Positions 56,604 to 64,000 of a stretch of DNA of 64,000 nucleotides are shown one piece after another (the stretch's first letter is position 1; every line of letters starts with the position of its first letter). The DNA is from Lonepinella koalarum. Its GTDB lineage: Bacteria; Pseudomonadota; Gammaproteobacteria; Enterobacterales; Pasteurellaceae. Location: contig JAUNED010000003.1 in NCBI GenBank assembly GCA_030525745.1, positions 1-64,000 of the forward strand. The letters are read 5' to 3'. The notes under the pieces were generated by a model that was not told the DNA's origin, ran no database searches, and saw only the letters and a list, made by a program, of their open reading frames with translations. The position numbers and the translations under genes are program-made.

Positions 56604-57755
56604 ATGAACGCATTACATTTCGGAGCAGGCAATATCGGCCGTGGTTTTATCGGTAAATTATTAGCAGATAGCGGTGTACAAGTGACCTTTGCCGATGTGA
56701 ATGAGCAAGTGATTGATTTACTGAAATCACAACAATCTTATAATGTAAAAATCGTCGGCGATAGCATTAATGCGATAGAAACTGTGCATAATGTCACCGG
56801 CGTAAATTCAAAAGATGAAAACACGTTGATTGAACTGTTTAAAACGGTAGATTTAGTTACTACAGCCGTTGGCCCTACAGTGTTAAAAATGATTTCCGGT
56901 ACCATCGCTAAAGGCATTGACGCTCGTTTGGCTGCAGGCAATGTTAAGCCGTTAAATATAATTGCTTGTGAAAATATGGTGCGTGGCACTACTTTTCTGA
57001 AAGAACAGGTTTTCACACATCTCAGCGAAGAATTACAAGCAAAAGCGGAAAAATATGTCGGTTTTGTTGATAGCGCAGTGGATCGCATTGTACCTCCGGT
57101 GCAAGCTGATGCGACGGATCCGTTATTGGTGACAGTAGAAGAATTTTGTGAATGGATTGTCGATCAAAGCCAATTCAAAGGTGATATTCCAAACATTCAA
57201 GGAATGGAACTGACCGAGAATTTAATGGCATTTGTGGAACGTAAATTATTTACTCTGAACACAGGACATGCTGTTACCGCTTATTTCGGCAAGCACAAAG
57301 GCTATCAATTCGTCAAAGAAAGTATTGAAGATGCTGAAATTAAAGCCTTTGTAAAAGCTGTTATGCAAGAAAGTGGCGCGGTACTGATTCAACGTTATGG
57401 TTTTGATAGGGAAGCTCATGCCTGTTATATCGAAAAAATTCTTAAACGCTTTGCCAACCCGTATTTGGTGGACGATGTAGAGCGTGTGGGACGCCAACCA
57501 TTGCGTAAATTAAGTTACAATGATCGCTTAATTAAACCGTTGCGTGGCACTATCGAATACGGTTTGGCCAATCAATACCTCATTCGTGCGGTAGGTTATG
57601 CGCTTACTTTCCGTAGTGAAGAGGATCCACAAGCGAGAGAATTAGCTCAATCTTTAGCAGATATTGGTGTTGTGGAAACCCTGAGAAAATACACGGAACT
57701 GCAAGATACCGAGATTATTGAGCAAATTGTGGAAGCCTATCACGAGGTAAAATAA
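56604..57755 (+). CDS. mtlD: Mannitol-1-phosphate 5-dehydrogenase
   Basis: Oxidises mannitol 1-phosphate to fructose 6-phosphate with NAD. The 383-residue product has the Rossmann motif [17 protein letters not shown] and the catalytic Lys region [18 protein letters not shown] chose ATG 56604, with TTTGGAGAG upstream; a TTG four codons earlier is in frame. Length equals E. coli MtlD (382). Confidence 0.97.
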   Translation: MNALHFGAGNIGRGFIGKLLADSGVQVTFADVNEQVIDLLKSQQSYNVKIVGDSINAIETVHNVTGVNSKDENTLIELFKTVDLVTTAVGPTVLKMISGTIAKGIDARLAAGNVKPLNIIACENMVRGTTFLKEQVFTHLSEELQAKAEKYVGFVDSAVDRIVPPVQADATDPLLVTVEEFCEWIVDQSQFKGDIPNIQGMELTENLMAFVERKLFTLNTGHAVTAYFGKHKGYQFVKESIEDAEIKAFVKAVMQESGAVLIQRYGFDREAHACYIEKILKRFANPYLVDDVERVGRQPLRKLSYNDRLIKPLRGTIEYGLANQYLIRAVGYALTFRSEEDPQARELAQSLADIGVVETLRKYTELQDTEIIEQIVEAYHEVK

Positions 57756-57765
57756 CTTTCCGATG

Positions 57766-57817
57766 AAAAAGTGCGGTTATTTTTTCAAAAGTTTTGTAAA
57801 ATTTACCGCACTTTCTT
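57766..57817 (+). terminator. Uptake-signal dyad between mtlD and mtlR
   Basis: Inverted cores AAAGTGCGGT (57768-57777) and ACCGCACTTT (57805-57814) form a 10-bp stem with a 27-base AT-rich loop. Its presence in this stretch argues against an early mtlR start at 57771. Confidence 0.6.
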
Positions 57818-57842
57818 TCATTTCAATCATAGGAAAAACAAG

Positions 57843-58358
57843 TTGTTGTCTGAAGATCCTATTTATGAAAAATTAAATGACGCTGTTTCTGTGCGTGGTT
57901 TTATGATTGCTGCCGTGGCAATTTTTGACAATGCCGTAGATAGCCTGATTAACCGAGTTTTCCGTAAAACAGATTTTGTGGTGCAATCTGTTATCGAATC
58001 TCTTTTTACCAATGCGGGACCTCTTGGCGATCTTTCTGTACGCTTAAAAGTCTTGCTTGGATTAGGGGTGATTCAACATAGTTTATTTGTTGATGTACAT
58101 GAATTTATCCAATTGAAAGAACAGCTTAATAATGATGAAAAAGATTACGCCTTTGATGATGAGGTTATATTGTCGTTCTTGCAAAAATTAACATTATTAG
58201 TCGATAAATCAGCACTTAAGTTTGAGCCGTTGAGCGAAGATAAAAACAGTCTCACTTACCAAATGAAATCGCTACGTCGGGAAAAGCTGATTCGTTCCTG
58301 CCTCAGTCTGACTATCGCCGACATTTACGCACAACTGCAAATTGAAAGCCCGCTTTAA
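57843..58358 (+). CDS. mtlR: Mannitol operon repressor MtlR
   Basis: Regulator of the mannitol operon in enterobacteria; it lacks a classical helix-turn-helix and probably acts through protein contact. The product begins LSEDPIYEKLNDAVSVRGFMIAA, the MtlR family start, and is all-helical. I chose TTG 57843 (171 residues, AGGA eight bases upstream); the next TTG at 57846 is equally possible, and the frame is open back to 57771. E. coli MtlR is 195 residues. Confidence 0.88.
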   Translation: MLSEDPIYEKLNDAVSVRGFMIAAVAIFDNAVDSLINRVFRKTDFVVQSVIESLFTNAGPLGDLSVRLKVLLGLGVIQHSLFVDVHEFIQLKEQLNNDEKDYAFDDEVILSFLQKLTLLVDKSALKFEPLSEDKNSLTYQMKSLRREKLIRSCLSLTIADIYAQLQIESPL

Positions 58359-58435
58359 ATCGGCGACAAGCCTTGACTTTTCGCCATAAAAACCCCATCT
58401 TTAAGCCAACTTGACGTAAATAAAAGGACAATCTC

Positions 58436-59011
58436 ATGAATTCTGTGGTTTATCTTATTAATACGGTGCTCGGTTTTTATGCCATGATTTTAATGCTGCG
58501 AATGTGGCTGCAATATTGCCAAGCGGATTTTTATCATCCGCTGTCGCAAACGGTGGTGAAATTCACCGATCCTGTCCTCAATCCGCTGCGAAAATGCTTG
58601 CCGACAGTGGCTCGTATTGACCTTTCCGCATTATTTTTTGTCTTCTTCCTTGGCTTAATTAAATTCCCTTTATTGGCCATTTTCGGTGGCGTATGGAGCT
58701 TGGAAACAATCATGCAAAGCTTGCCGGAATTGGTGGCTATCGGCGGGCTGACTGTGCTGAGAGTGTTTGGCGAAATGCTGATTTATGTGTTGTTTGTGGG
58801 GGCGATTTTAAGCTGGTTTAACCGTGGCAATAACAGCCTCAGCTATTTACTCTATCAGCTTGGCGAGCCGGTATTGTCGCCGATTCGTCGTCTGCTACCG
58901 AAAACCGGTATGATTGATTTTTCACCCATGGTATTGGCCTTTGCCCTGTTTTGGTTGAATAAACTGATGTACGATCTTTTTCCAAAACTGTGGCAAATGG
59001 CGGCCTATTAA
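58436..59011 (+). CDS. yggT: YggT family integral membrane protein
   Basis: The 191-residue product has two tandem YGGT units, each with hydrophobic helices and the motif seen as DPVLNPLRKCLPTVARID (about 43-60) and EPVLSPIRRLLPKTGMID (about 143-160). The family is linked to osmotic tolerance and membrane protein biogenesis, without a settled mechanism. yggU follows 37 bp downstream, the usual pairing. Confidence 0.92.
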   Translation: MNSVVYLINTVLGFYAMILMLRMWLQYCQADFYHPLSQTVVKFTDPVLNPLRKCLPTVARIDLSALFFVFFLGLIKFPLLAIFGGVWSLETIMQSLPELVAIGGLTVLRVFGEMLIYVLFVGAILSWFNRGNNSLSYLLYQLGEPVLSPIRRLLPKTGMIDFSPMVLAFALFWLNKLMYDLFPKLWQMAAY

Positions 59012-59048
59012 AGTGCGGTCAAATATCGGATAGTTTTCGAGGGCAGTG

Positions 59049-59342
59049 ATGAAGGCAGTGGAACAAACGGAAAACGGTATTAGATTGCGGATTTTTCTGC
59101 AGCCGAAAGCCAGTAAAGATGAAATTATCGGCTTACACGATGGTGAATTGAAAATCAGTATTACCGCTCCGCCCATTGATGGTGCAGCCAACGCACATTT
59201 ATTAAAATTTTTGAGCAAGCAATTCAAAGTGGCTAAAACAGCCATTATTTTGGAAAAAGGCGAACTTAATCGCCATAAACAAATTTTTATTCCTATGCCT
59301 TCAATCTTACCACCGAAAATTACGGCATTATTGAATAACTAA
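59049..59342 (+). CDS. yggU: YggU family protein (DUF167)
   Basis: The 97-residue product has the DUF167 signature [20 protein letters not shown] and [21 protein letters not shown] small alpha/beta fold of unknown function. A GTG one codon upstream (59046) is also possible. It is convergent with the acetyltransferase gene, overlapping by 15 bp. Confidence 0.92.
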   Translation: MKAVEQTENGIRLRIFLQPKASKDEIIGLHDGELKISITAPPIDGAANAHLLKFLSKQFKVAKTAIILEKGELNRHKQIFIPMPSILPPKITALLNN

Positions 59343-59765
59343 CTCAAACAACGCTTTGTTTGGGTTATGGATGAAGCCTTCTTTTTTTAAAAGGGCTTGT
59401 TGAGCAAAATCTTGCTCAATAGTGAGCCTTTTTGCTTGTGTAAAACCGACAAATTCTTTGGCTTTCTCTATAAGTGCGGTATAAATTTGGCTTTTTTGTG
59501 GGCTTTCTTGTACAAAAATATCCGTAAGTTGCCAGTAGCGTTGTAATTGTAAAGAAGATAAACGAGGGTAAAGTTGAATAAAACCCAAGGCCTGATGTTG
59601 TTCATTGACGGCAATAAAAAAAATACTTTCGCTAAAGCGAATACGATTGCTCAAGAATATCAATGTTCGTTCAGGATTTTCATCCATACCGTGAAATAGG
59701 CGATAGTCTTCAAATAGAGGCAATAAAAGGGGTAAATTCCATTCTTCGGCTTTAAAAATACGCAT
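59328..59765 (-). CDS. GNAT family N-acetyltransferase
   Basis: The 145-residue product has GNAT features: a beta-strand/acceptor region [27 protein letters not shown] before the acetyl-CoA loop, and a C-terminal [15 protein letters not shown] strand. The pyrophosphate loop is weak ([13 protein letters not shown], lacking the usual RGxGxG), so activity is uncertain. Acceptor unknown. Transcribed opposite to its neighbours. Confidence 0.78.
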   Translation of the reverse strand: MRIFKAEEWNLPLLLPLFEDYRLFHGMDENPERTLIFLSNRIRFSESIFFIAVNEQHQALGFIQLYPRLSSLQLQRYWQLTDIFVQESPQKSQIYTALIEKAKEFVGFTQAKRLTIEQDFAQQALLKKEGFIHNPNKALFELVIQ

Positions 59766-59939
59766 AACTATTCTTTTTGGTTAAAAAATAACTCATTTAT
59801 ACAGTAGATTGTACCCTTTCAATGCTAAATAATCATTAATTAGATCAAAAAATCACGAAAAAAGCGGAAAATCAGCAACAAAATTTGCTATATTACACCT
59901 CAGTTATATTTTATTTATTTCAACTTATGGAGATACAAA

Positions 59940-60734
59940 ATGGCAGTTCGTAAACCACTTGTAATGGGTAACTGGAAATTAAACGGGAGTAAAGCCTTCA
60001 CTAAAGAATTAATCGCAGGGCTGAAACAAGAGCTTCACGGTGTTGGGGGATGTGATGTTGCTATTGCCCCACCTGTAATGTACTTGGCAGAAGCTGAAGC
60101 TGCTTTAGTGGGCTGTGGTTGTGGATGTAGTGGTAAAGGTGTAATTGCACTGGGTTCACAAAATGTCGATGTCAATGTACAAGGCGCATTCACAGGCGAT
60201 ATTTCTACCGCAATGTTAAAAGATTTTGGTGCGAAGTACATTATCATCGGCCATTCCGAACGCCGTACCTATCACAAAGAAAGCGATGAATTTATTGCAA
60301 AAAAATTCGCGGCGTTAAAAGAAGCTGGTTTAGTACCTGTATTATGTATCGGTGAATCTGAAGCAGAAAACGAAGCTGGTAAAACCGAAGAAGTTTGCGC
60401 CAGACAAATTGATGCGGTGATTAATACATTAGGCGTGGAAGCTTTCAATGGTGCAGTTATCGCTTATGAACCTATTTGGGCTATCGGTACCGGCAAATCT
60501 GCAACGCCTGCGCAAGCTCAAGCTGTCCATAAATTTATCCGTACTCACATTGCCGCAAAATCTCAAGCGGTAGCAGATCAAGTGATTATCCAATATGGCG
60601 GTTCGGTTAATGATGCGAATGCAGCAGAATTATTTACACAGCCGGATATTGACGGAGCGTTAGTAGGTGGCGCTTCTTTAAAAGCAGCTGCTTTTGCGGC
60701 AATTGTAAAAGCCGCTGCTGCAGCTAAAGCTTAA
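59940..60734 (+). CDS. tpiA: Triose-phosphate isomerase (glycolytic)
   Basis: Interconverts dihydroxyacetone phosphate and glyceraldehyde 3-phosphate. The 264-residue product has [10 protein letters not shown] with the catalytic Lys, [10 protein letters not shown] with His and [12 protein letters not shown] with Glu, then IQYGGSVN. A short glycine/cysteine-rich insert ([12 protein letters not shown], near residues 59-70) precedes the ALGSQNVD strand, where most TpiA proteins have a tight turn. Single gene with its own terminator; AT-rich promoter region upstream. Confidence 0.98.
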   Translation: MAVRKPLVMGNWKLNGSKAFTKELIAGLKQELHGVGGCDVAIAPPVMYLAEAEAALVGCGCGCSGKGVIALGSQNVDVNVQGAFTGDISTAMLKDFGAKYIIIGHSERRTYHKESDEFIAKKFAALKEAGLVPVLCIGESEAENEAGKTEEVCARQIDAVINTLGVEAFNGAVIAYEPIWAIGTGKSATPAQAQAVHKFIRTHIAAKSQAVADQVIIQYGGSVNDANAAELFTQPDIDGALVGGASLKAAAFAAIVKAAAAAKA

Positions 60735-60746
60735 TTTATGTTCATT

Positions 60747-60776
60747 AAAAAAGAGAGTGCCGGCACTCTCTTTTTT
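60747..60776. terminator. Bidirectional terminator between tpiA and tatC
   Basis: An 18-base palindrome centred at 60761/60762 (GAGAGTGCC / GGCACTCTC) flanked by A6 and T6, between convergent genes. It works as a terminator in both directions. Confidence 0.92.
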
Positions 60777-60789
60777 CTTCCATTTATTT

Positions 60790-61536
60790 TTATGCGGATT
60801 CCGCTTTTTCTTCTTTTTCCTTCGGCACATAAAAACGCGCAAAAATGAGGCCAACCTCAAATAACAGCCACATTGGAATAGCAAGTAAGGTTTGTGAAAA
60901 TACGTCCGGTGGGGTTAATAACATGCCGATAATAAAGGCAGCGACAATAATATAAGGACGTTTTTCTTTCATCTCTTTGGGGGTTGTAACACCTGTCCAG
61001 CAAAGTAAAATAATGGCAACCGGCACTTCAAAACACACACCAAAAGCCAAGAAAATGGTTAAAACAAAGTCTAAGTAGCTGCTAATATCAGTAGCAATAG
61101 TTACGCCTTCAGGGGCTGTAGAGGTCAGAAAGCCAAATGCGATGGGAAATACCACATAATAAGCAAAGGCCACACCGGCATAAAATAAAATGGTGCTGGA
61201 AAACAGTAATGGATAGACTAATCGTTTTTCGTGTTGATAAAGTGCGGGAGCAACAAAGGCCCAAATTTGATAAAGCAGGAAAGGCACAGAAACAAAAACG
61301 GCGGTAATTGCGGTTAATTTTATGGGCGTAAAAAAAGGCGTGGCTACATTGGTAGCGATCATACTCGCTCCCTGCGGTAAGACTTCTAATAGCGGTGCTG
61401 AAATCAAATGATAAATATCATTGGAAAAATAAACGAGCGCTAAAAATGCCACTAAAATAAAAATAACACAACGTAATAAGCGGTTGCGTAGTTCCACGAG
61501 ATGGCTGATAAGAGGTTGGCTTTCTTCGACACTCAT
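60790..61536 (-). CDS. tatC: Sec-independent protein translocase TatC
   Basis: Receptor core of the twin-arginine pathway for folded proteins. The 248-residue product has six hydrophobic helices and the conserved N-terminal [15 protein letters not shown] and [17 protein letters not shown] segment ([15 protein letters not shown]). Normal length. It is 5 bp after tatB. Confidence 0.97.
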   Translation of the reverse strand: MSVEESQPLISHLVELRNRLLRCVIFILVAFLALVYFSNDIYHLISAPLLEVLPQGASMIATNVATPFFTPIKLTAITAVFVSVPFLLYQIWAFVAPALYQHEKRLVYPLLFSSTILFYAGVAFAYYVVFPIAFGFLTSTAPEGVTIATDISSYLDFVLTIFLAFGVCFEVPVAIILLCWTGVTTPKEMKEKRPYIIVAAFIIGMLLTPPDVFSQTLLAIPMWLLFEVGLIFARFYVPKEKEEKAESA

Positions 61537-61541
61537 TGTGA

Positions 61542-62105
61542 TTAGCTCTGTTTTTCGTGAGATTGAGGTTGTTCCGGAGTAGCAAGATCGTCATCAACCG
61601 CATAGGCATTAAGCATTTTTGCTAATTTTTCGTCCATTTCTGCTTGTTCTGCAATATCTTCCGGCAAATATTCGTTATTTTCACTGAGCTGTGCTGTTTC
61701 TATTGAGGAGGATGCAGAAAGGGCGGTTGGATTTTCTGCAGTTTTAGCTGCATTTTGTTCACGTAACGCTTCTATTTGCTCTTGTATGGATGTGTTGGTT
61801 TCTGCCGCTTTTTGATCTAGATTTGCTTTCATTTTAGCTGCAGACGTTTTTAATTCTTCCACAGTTTTCGCCAAGTCAGGCGAAAGTTGGTTTAAATTCA
61901 ACTGCTCTGCTTTTTTAATACTTTCTTGCAGCTCTTGTAATTTGAGTTCCTGTGCCAATTCATTTTGCACATTAGCAGCTAAACCTCGTATTGTACGAAC
62001 CCAGCCCATCACTGTGCGAATAGCAACAGGTAAACGTTGTGGCCCAAGTACAACCAGCCCCACAATAAATACTAAAACCAGTTCGGAAAAACCAACATCA
62101 AACAC
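61542..62105 (-). CDS. tatB: Sec-independent protein translocase TatB
   Basis: Partner of TatC in substrate recognition. The 187-residue product has an N-terminal membrane helix [21 protein letters not shown] with the TatB-type Glu, the hinge GPQRLP, an amphipathic helix and a long acidic, low-complexity C-terminal tail. It lies 3 bp after tatA. Confidence 0.96.
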   Translation of the reverse strand: MFDVGFSELVLVFIVGLVVLGPQRLPVAIRTVMGWVRTIRGLAANVQNELAQELKLQELQESIKKAEQLNLNQLSPDLAKTVEELKTSAAKMKANLDQKAAETNTSIQEQIEALREQNAAKTAENPTALSASSSIETAQLSENNEYLPEDIAEQAEMDEKLAKMLNAYAVDDDLATPEQPQSHEKQS

Positions 62106-62108
62106 AGA

Positions 62109-62333
62109 TTATGCCTGTTCTTTTTGTTTGCTTTGTTCACTTTGAGTCGTTGATTGTTCTTGGTTTAACGACTTAAATTCCGCATCTTTCGGTTGATCCT
62201 CGCTCATGGCTTTTTTAAAGCCTTTCACTGATTCACCTAAGTCAGAACCTAAGGTGCGTAATTTTTTCGTTCCGAATAATAACACCACGATTGCTACGAC
62301 AATTAGTAATTGCCAAATGCTAATACCACCCAT
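62109..62333 (-). CDS. tatA: Sec-independent protein translocase TatA
   Basis: Pore-forming or membrane-thinning Tat component. The 74-residue product has one membrane helix ([18 protein letters not shown]), the FGTKKLR hinge and an amphipathic helix ([16 protein letters not shown]), then a polar Gln/Lys-rich tail. First of tatABC; ubiB lies upstream on the same strand, the enterobacterial order. Confidence 0.96.
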   Translation of the reverse strand: MGGISIWQLLIVVAIVVLLFGTKKLRTLGSDLGESVKGFKKAMSEDQPKDAEFKSLNQEQSTTQSEQSKQKEQA

Positions 62334-62422
62334 AAAACAGTCCTTTTTTGGTTAATGTTGAATAAATAAAATGTGGCGAAAATATACCGTTTTTATACCG
62401 GTTGAACAATAGCTCGCAAGAA

Positions 62423-64000
62423 TTATTTTGCTAAACTACGTCCCCAGATCAATAAAACACCGCTGAAAAGCACCGCACTTAGCCAAGCCGGTAGCGAAGA
62501 AAACTGCCATATTGTGCCAAGAAAGAGCGTTGAGCCCATCAATGTGCCGATAAATTTTGCCTGCCAGCGATTTTTTTCGCTCAATTTTAGGTTAATTTCC
62601 ACCAGCTGCTTGGAAATTTCCTGTTGTTCCTGCAAGGCTTCCAACAAGGCCTCAGGCAACTCTGCTAAATGCTCACGCATATAAGGCAATTTGCGTTTCA
62701 TATTCTTTATCAGAGCTTTAACGCCCATTTGCTCATCCAGCCAATCTTGTAAAAAAGGCTTGGCGGTATCCCATAAATCCAATTGAGGATAAAGTTGTCG
62801 CCCTAAACCTTCAATATAAAGTAAGGTTTTTTGCAACAAAACCAACTGTGGTTGAACTTGCATATTAAAACGGCGTGCCACATTAAACAGATTTAATAAA
62901 ACATGCCCGAAAGAAATTTCCGACAGTGGTTTGGCAAAAATCGGCTCGCAAACTTGACGAAAGGCTTGCTCAAATTCATCAATGTTGGTGTCTTTGGGGG
63001 TCCAACCGGATTTAACATGCATTTCTGCGACACGACGATAATCACGGTTAAAAAATGCCACAAAACTTTCTGCCAAATAACGTTTATCGTTTTCACCGAG
63101 TCGCCCAACAATACCGCAATCAATGCCGATATATTGTGGATTTTCCGGCTGTTCCTGGCTGACAAAAATATTGCCCGGGTGCATATCAGCGTGGAAAAAG
63201 CTGTCGCGGAATACTTGAGTAAAAAAGACTTGAACACCTCGTTCAGCTAACAATTTCATATTTGTGCCGTTTTGTTCTAAGGCGACTACATCAGACACTG
63301 GAATACCATAAATCCGCTCCATTACAATCACATTTTGATGACAAAAATCCTGATACATTTCAGGAATATAGAGCATAGGACTGTTTTCAAAATTGGCTCG
63401 CAACTTTATGGCATTGCCCATTTCTTGGCGTAAATCCAGTTCATCACGCAGTGTTTTTTCATATTCGGCGACAACCTCGACAGGGCGTAGCCGATAGCCT
63501 TCTGCCGTCAAACGGGGAATCCAGCCGGCCAACATATACATTAAACTTAAATCAGCTTCAATTTCTCCCTGAATATTGGGGCGAATAACTTTGATCACCA
63601 CCTCTTTTCCTGCATTTGGCTGAGTTGAGTTAAATTTTGCCGTATGTACTTGAGCAATGGATGCAGATGCTAAGGCCGTTTCATTAAATTCTTCAAACCA
63701 AGTATCCAAACTTCCGCCAAGTGCTTGTTCAATTTGGCAACGGGCAATTTTTCCATCGTAAGGTTCGACCTGATCCTGCAACATGGCCAATTCATCAGCA
63801 ATCTCCGGAGGAAATAAATCCCGTCTGGTGGACAACATTTGCCCGAGCTTAATCCATACCGGCCCCAATTCTTGTAAAGCTAATCGCAGACGTAATCCGA
63901 AGGCTTTATCTTTATGTTGATTGCGTACCCAAAATAAGGTTTTCCGCCAACAACGTAGCGGACGAGTGTAGCGATTGTGTGGTAAGGCCTCGTCTAAGCC
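62423..64000 (-). CDS. ubiB: Ubiquinone biosynthesis regulatory kinase-like protein UbiB, N-terminus cut off
   Basis: Atypical kinase/ATPase of the UbiB/ADCK family needed for ubiquinone synthesis. The frame is open to the right edge of the window, so the start lies outside; about 525 residues are visible, including the upstream [16 protein letters not shown] region. Seen are the KxGQ motif ([16 protein letters not shown]), the Ala-rich loop [22 protein letters not shown] and IGIDCGIVG metal-binding motifs, and two C-terminal membrane helices. Confidence 0.96.
   Translation of the reverse strand, partial: GLDEALPHNRYTRPLRCWRKTLFWVRNQHKDKAFGLRLRLALQELGPVWIKLGQMLSTRRDLFPPEIADELAMLQDQVEPYDGKIARCQIEQALGGSLDTWFEEFNETALASASIAQVHTAKFNSTQPNAGKEVVIKVIRPNIQGEIEADLSLMYMLAGWIPRLTAEGYRLRPVEVVAEYEKTLRDELDLRQEMGNAIKLRANFENSPMLYIPEMYQDFCHQNVIVMERIYGIPVSDVVALEQNGTNMKLLAERGVQVFFTQVFRDSFFHADMHPGNIFVSQEQPENPQYIGIDCGIVGRLGENDKRYLAESFVAFFNRDYRRVAEMHVKSGWTPKDTNIDEFEQAFRQVCEPIFAKPLSEISFGHVLLNLFNVARRFNMQVQPQLVLLQKTLLYIEGLGRQLYPQLDLWDTAKPFLQDWLDEQMGVKALIKNMKRKLPYMREHLAELPEALLEALQEQQEISKQLVEINLKLSEKNRWQAKFIGTLMGSTLFLGTIWQFSSLPAWLSAVLFSGVLLIWGRSLAK

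Noticed and set aside
57771..57842. Upstream extension of mtlR
   Set aside because: The extra codons run through an uptake-signal dyad and lack family similarity; the TTG near 57843 gives the conserved N-terminus.

Overview
The window is chromosomal DNA from a member of the Pasteurellaceae of the Haemophilus/Aggregatibacter/Pasteurella type. It is AT-rich and carries about 50 copies (my count by eye) of the Hin-type DNA uptake signal core AAGTGCGGT/ACCGCACTT. Nearly every core protein reads like its Haemophilus or Enterobacteriaceae counterpart. I cannot name the species from sequence alone.

Layout. 1-5191: the F1Fo ATP synthase operon on the minus strand (atpD start only, then atpG, A, H, F, E, B, I), preceded upstream by rsmG and mnmG. 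7810-8259: a gene-free stretch that looks like the chromosomal origin oriC, with clustered GATC sites, AT-rich repeats and TTATCCACA boxes. 8260-20559: housekeeping genes gpmA, envC, a divergent polysaccharide deacetylase, yhbP, glpE, glpG, ilvA, the p-aminobenzoate set (pabB and a pabC-like gene, divergent from pabA), recA with its SOS box, recX and mnmE. 20608-26974: yidC-yidD-rnpA-rpmH diverging from dnaA-dnaN-recF. 27046-32508: narQ, cyaA, narP and a CHY zinc-finger protein. 32585-39265: a complete L-fucose locus (fucR, fucI, fucK, fucU, fucA, fucP) with a CRP site and repeated TGACCGA elements that may be the FucR operator; mutS converges on it. 42101-44091: an esterase plus ATP-grasp ligase pair of unknown function.

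44416-54096 is the most unusual part. Eleven plus-strand genes encode a PdxA-family dehydrogenase, DhaK, DhaL, a xylose-isomerase-like TIM barrel, a SorC-family regulator, an RpiB-like isomerase, a three-part TRAP transporter, a cyclase-family hydrolase, and a second triose-phosphate isomerase fused to a PTS EIIB domain. The kinase, TpiA2, RpiB and SorC combination matches the core of tetritol/L-erythrulose catabolism (Brucella eryH/eryI/eryD; mycobacterial LerK/EryH/EryI). I therefore infer a route from an imported four-carbon compound, probably an acid or lactone, to D-erythrose 4-phosphate. The promoter has a consensus CRP site. From 47.24 to 54.76 kb there is no uptake-signal core, which hints at acquisition.

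54654-58358: the mannitol operon mtlA-mtlD-mtlR, preceded by three perfect CRP sites at 40-44 bp spacing. 58436-64000: yggT, yggU, a GNAT acetyltransferase, the canonical tpiA, tatC-tatB-tatA and the start-truncated ubiB. Together, the fucose, mannitol and inferred tetrose systems are all preceded by CRP sites, and cyaA, which makes the CRP ligand cAMP, lies in the same window. No tRNA, rRNA, CRISPR array, prophage or intact insertion sequence was seen.
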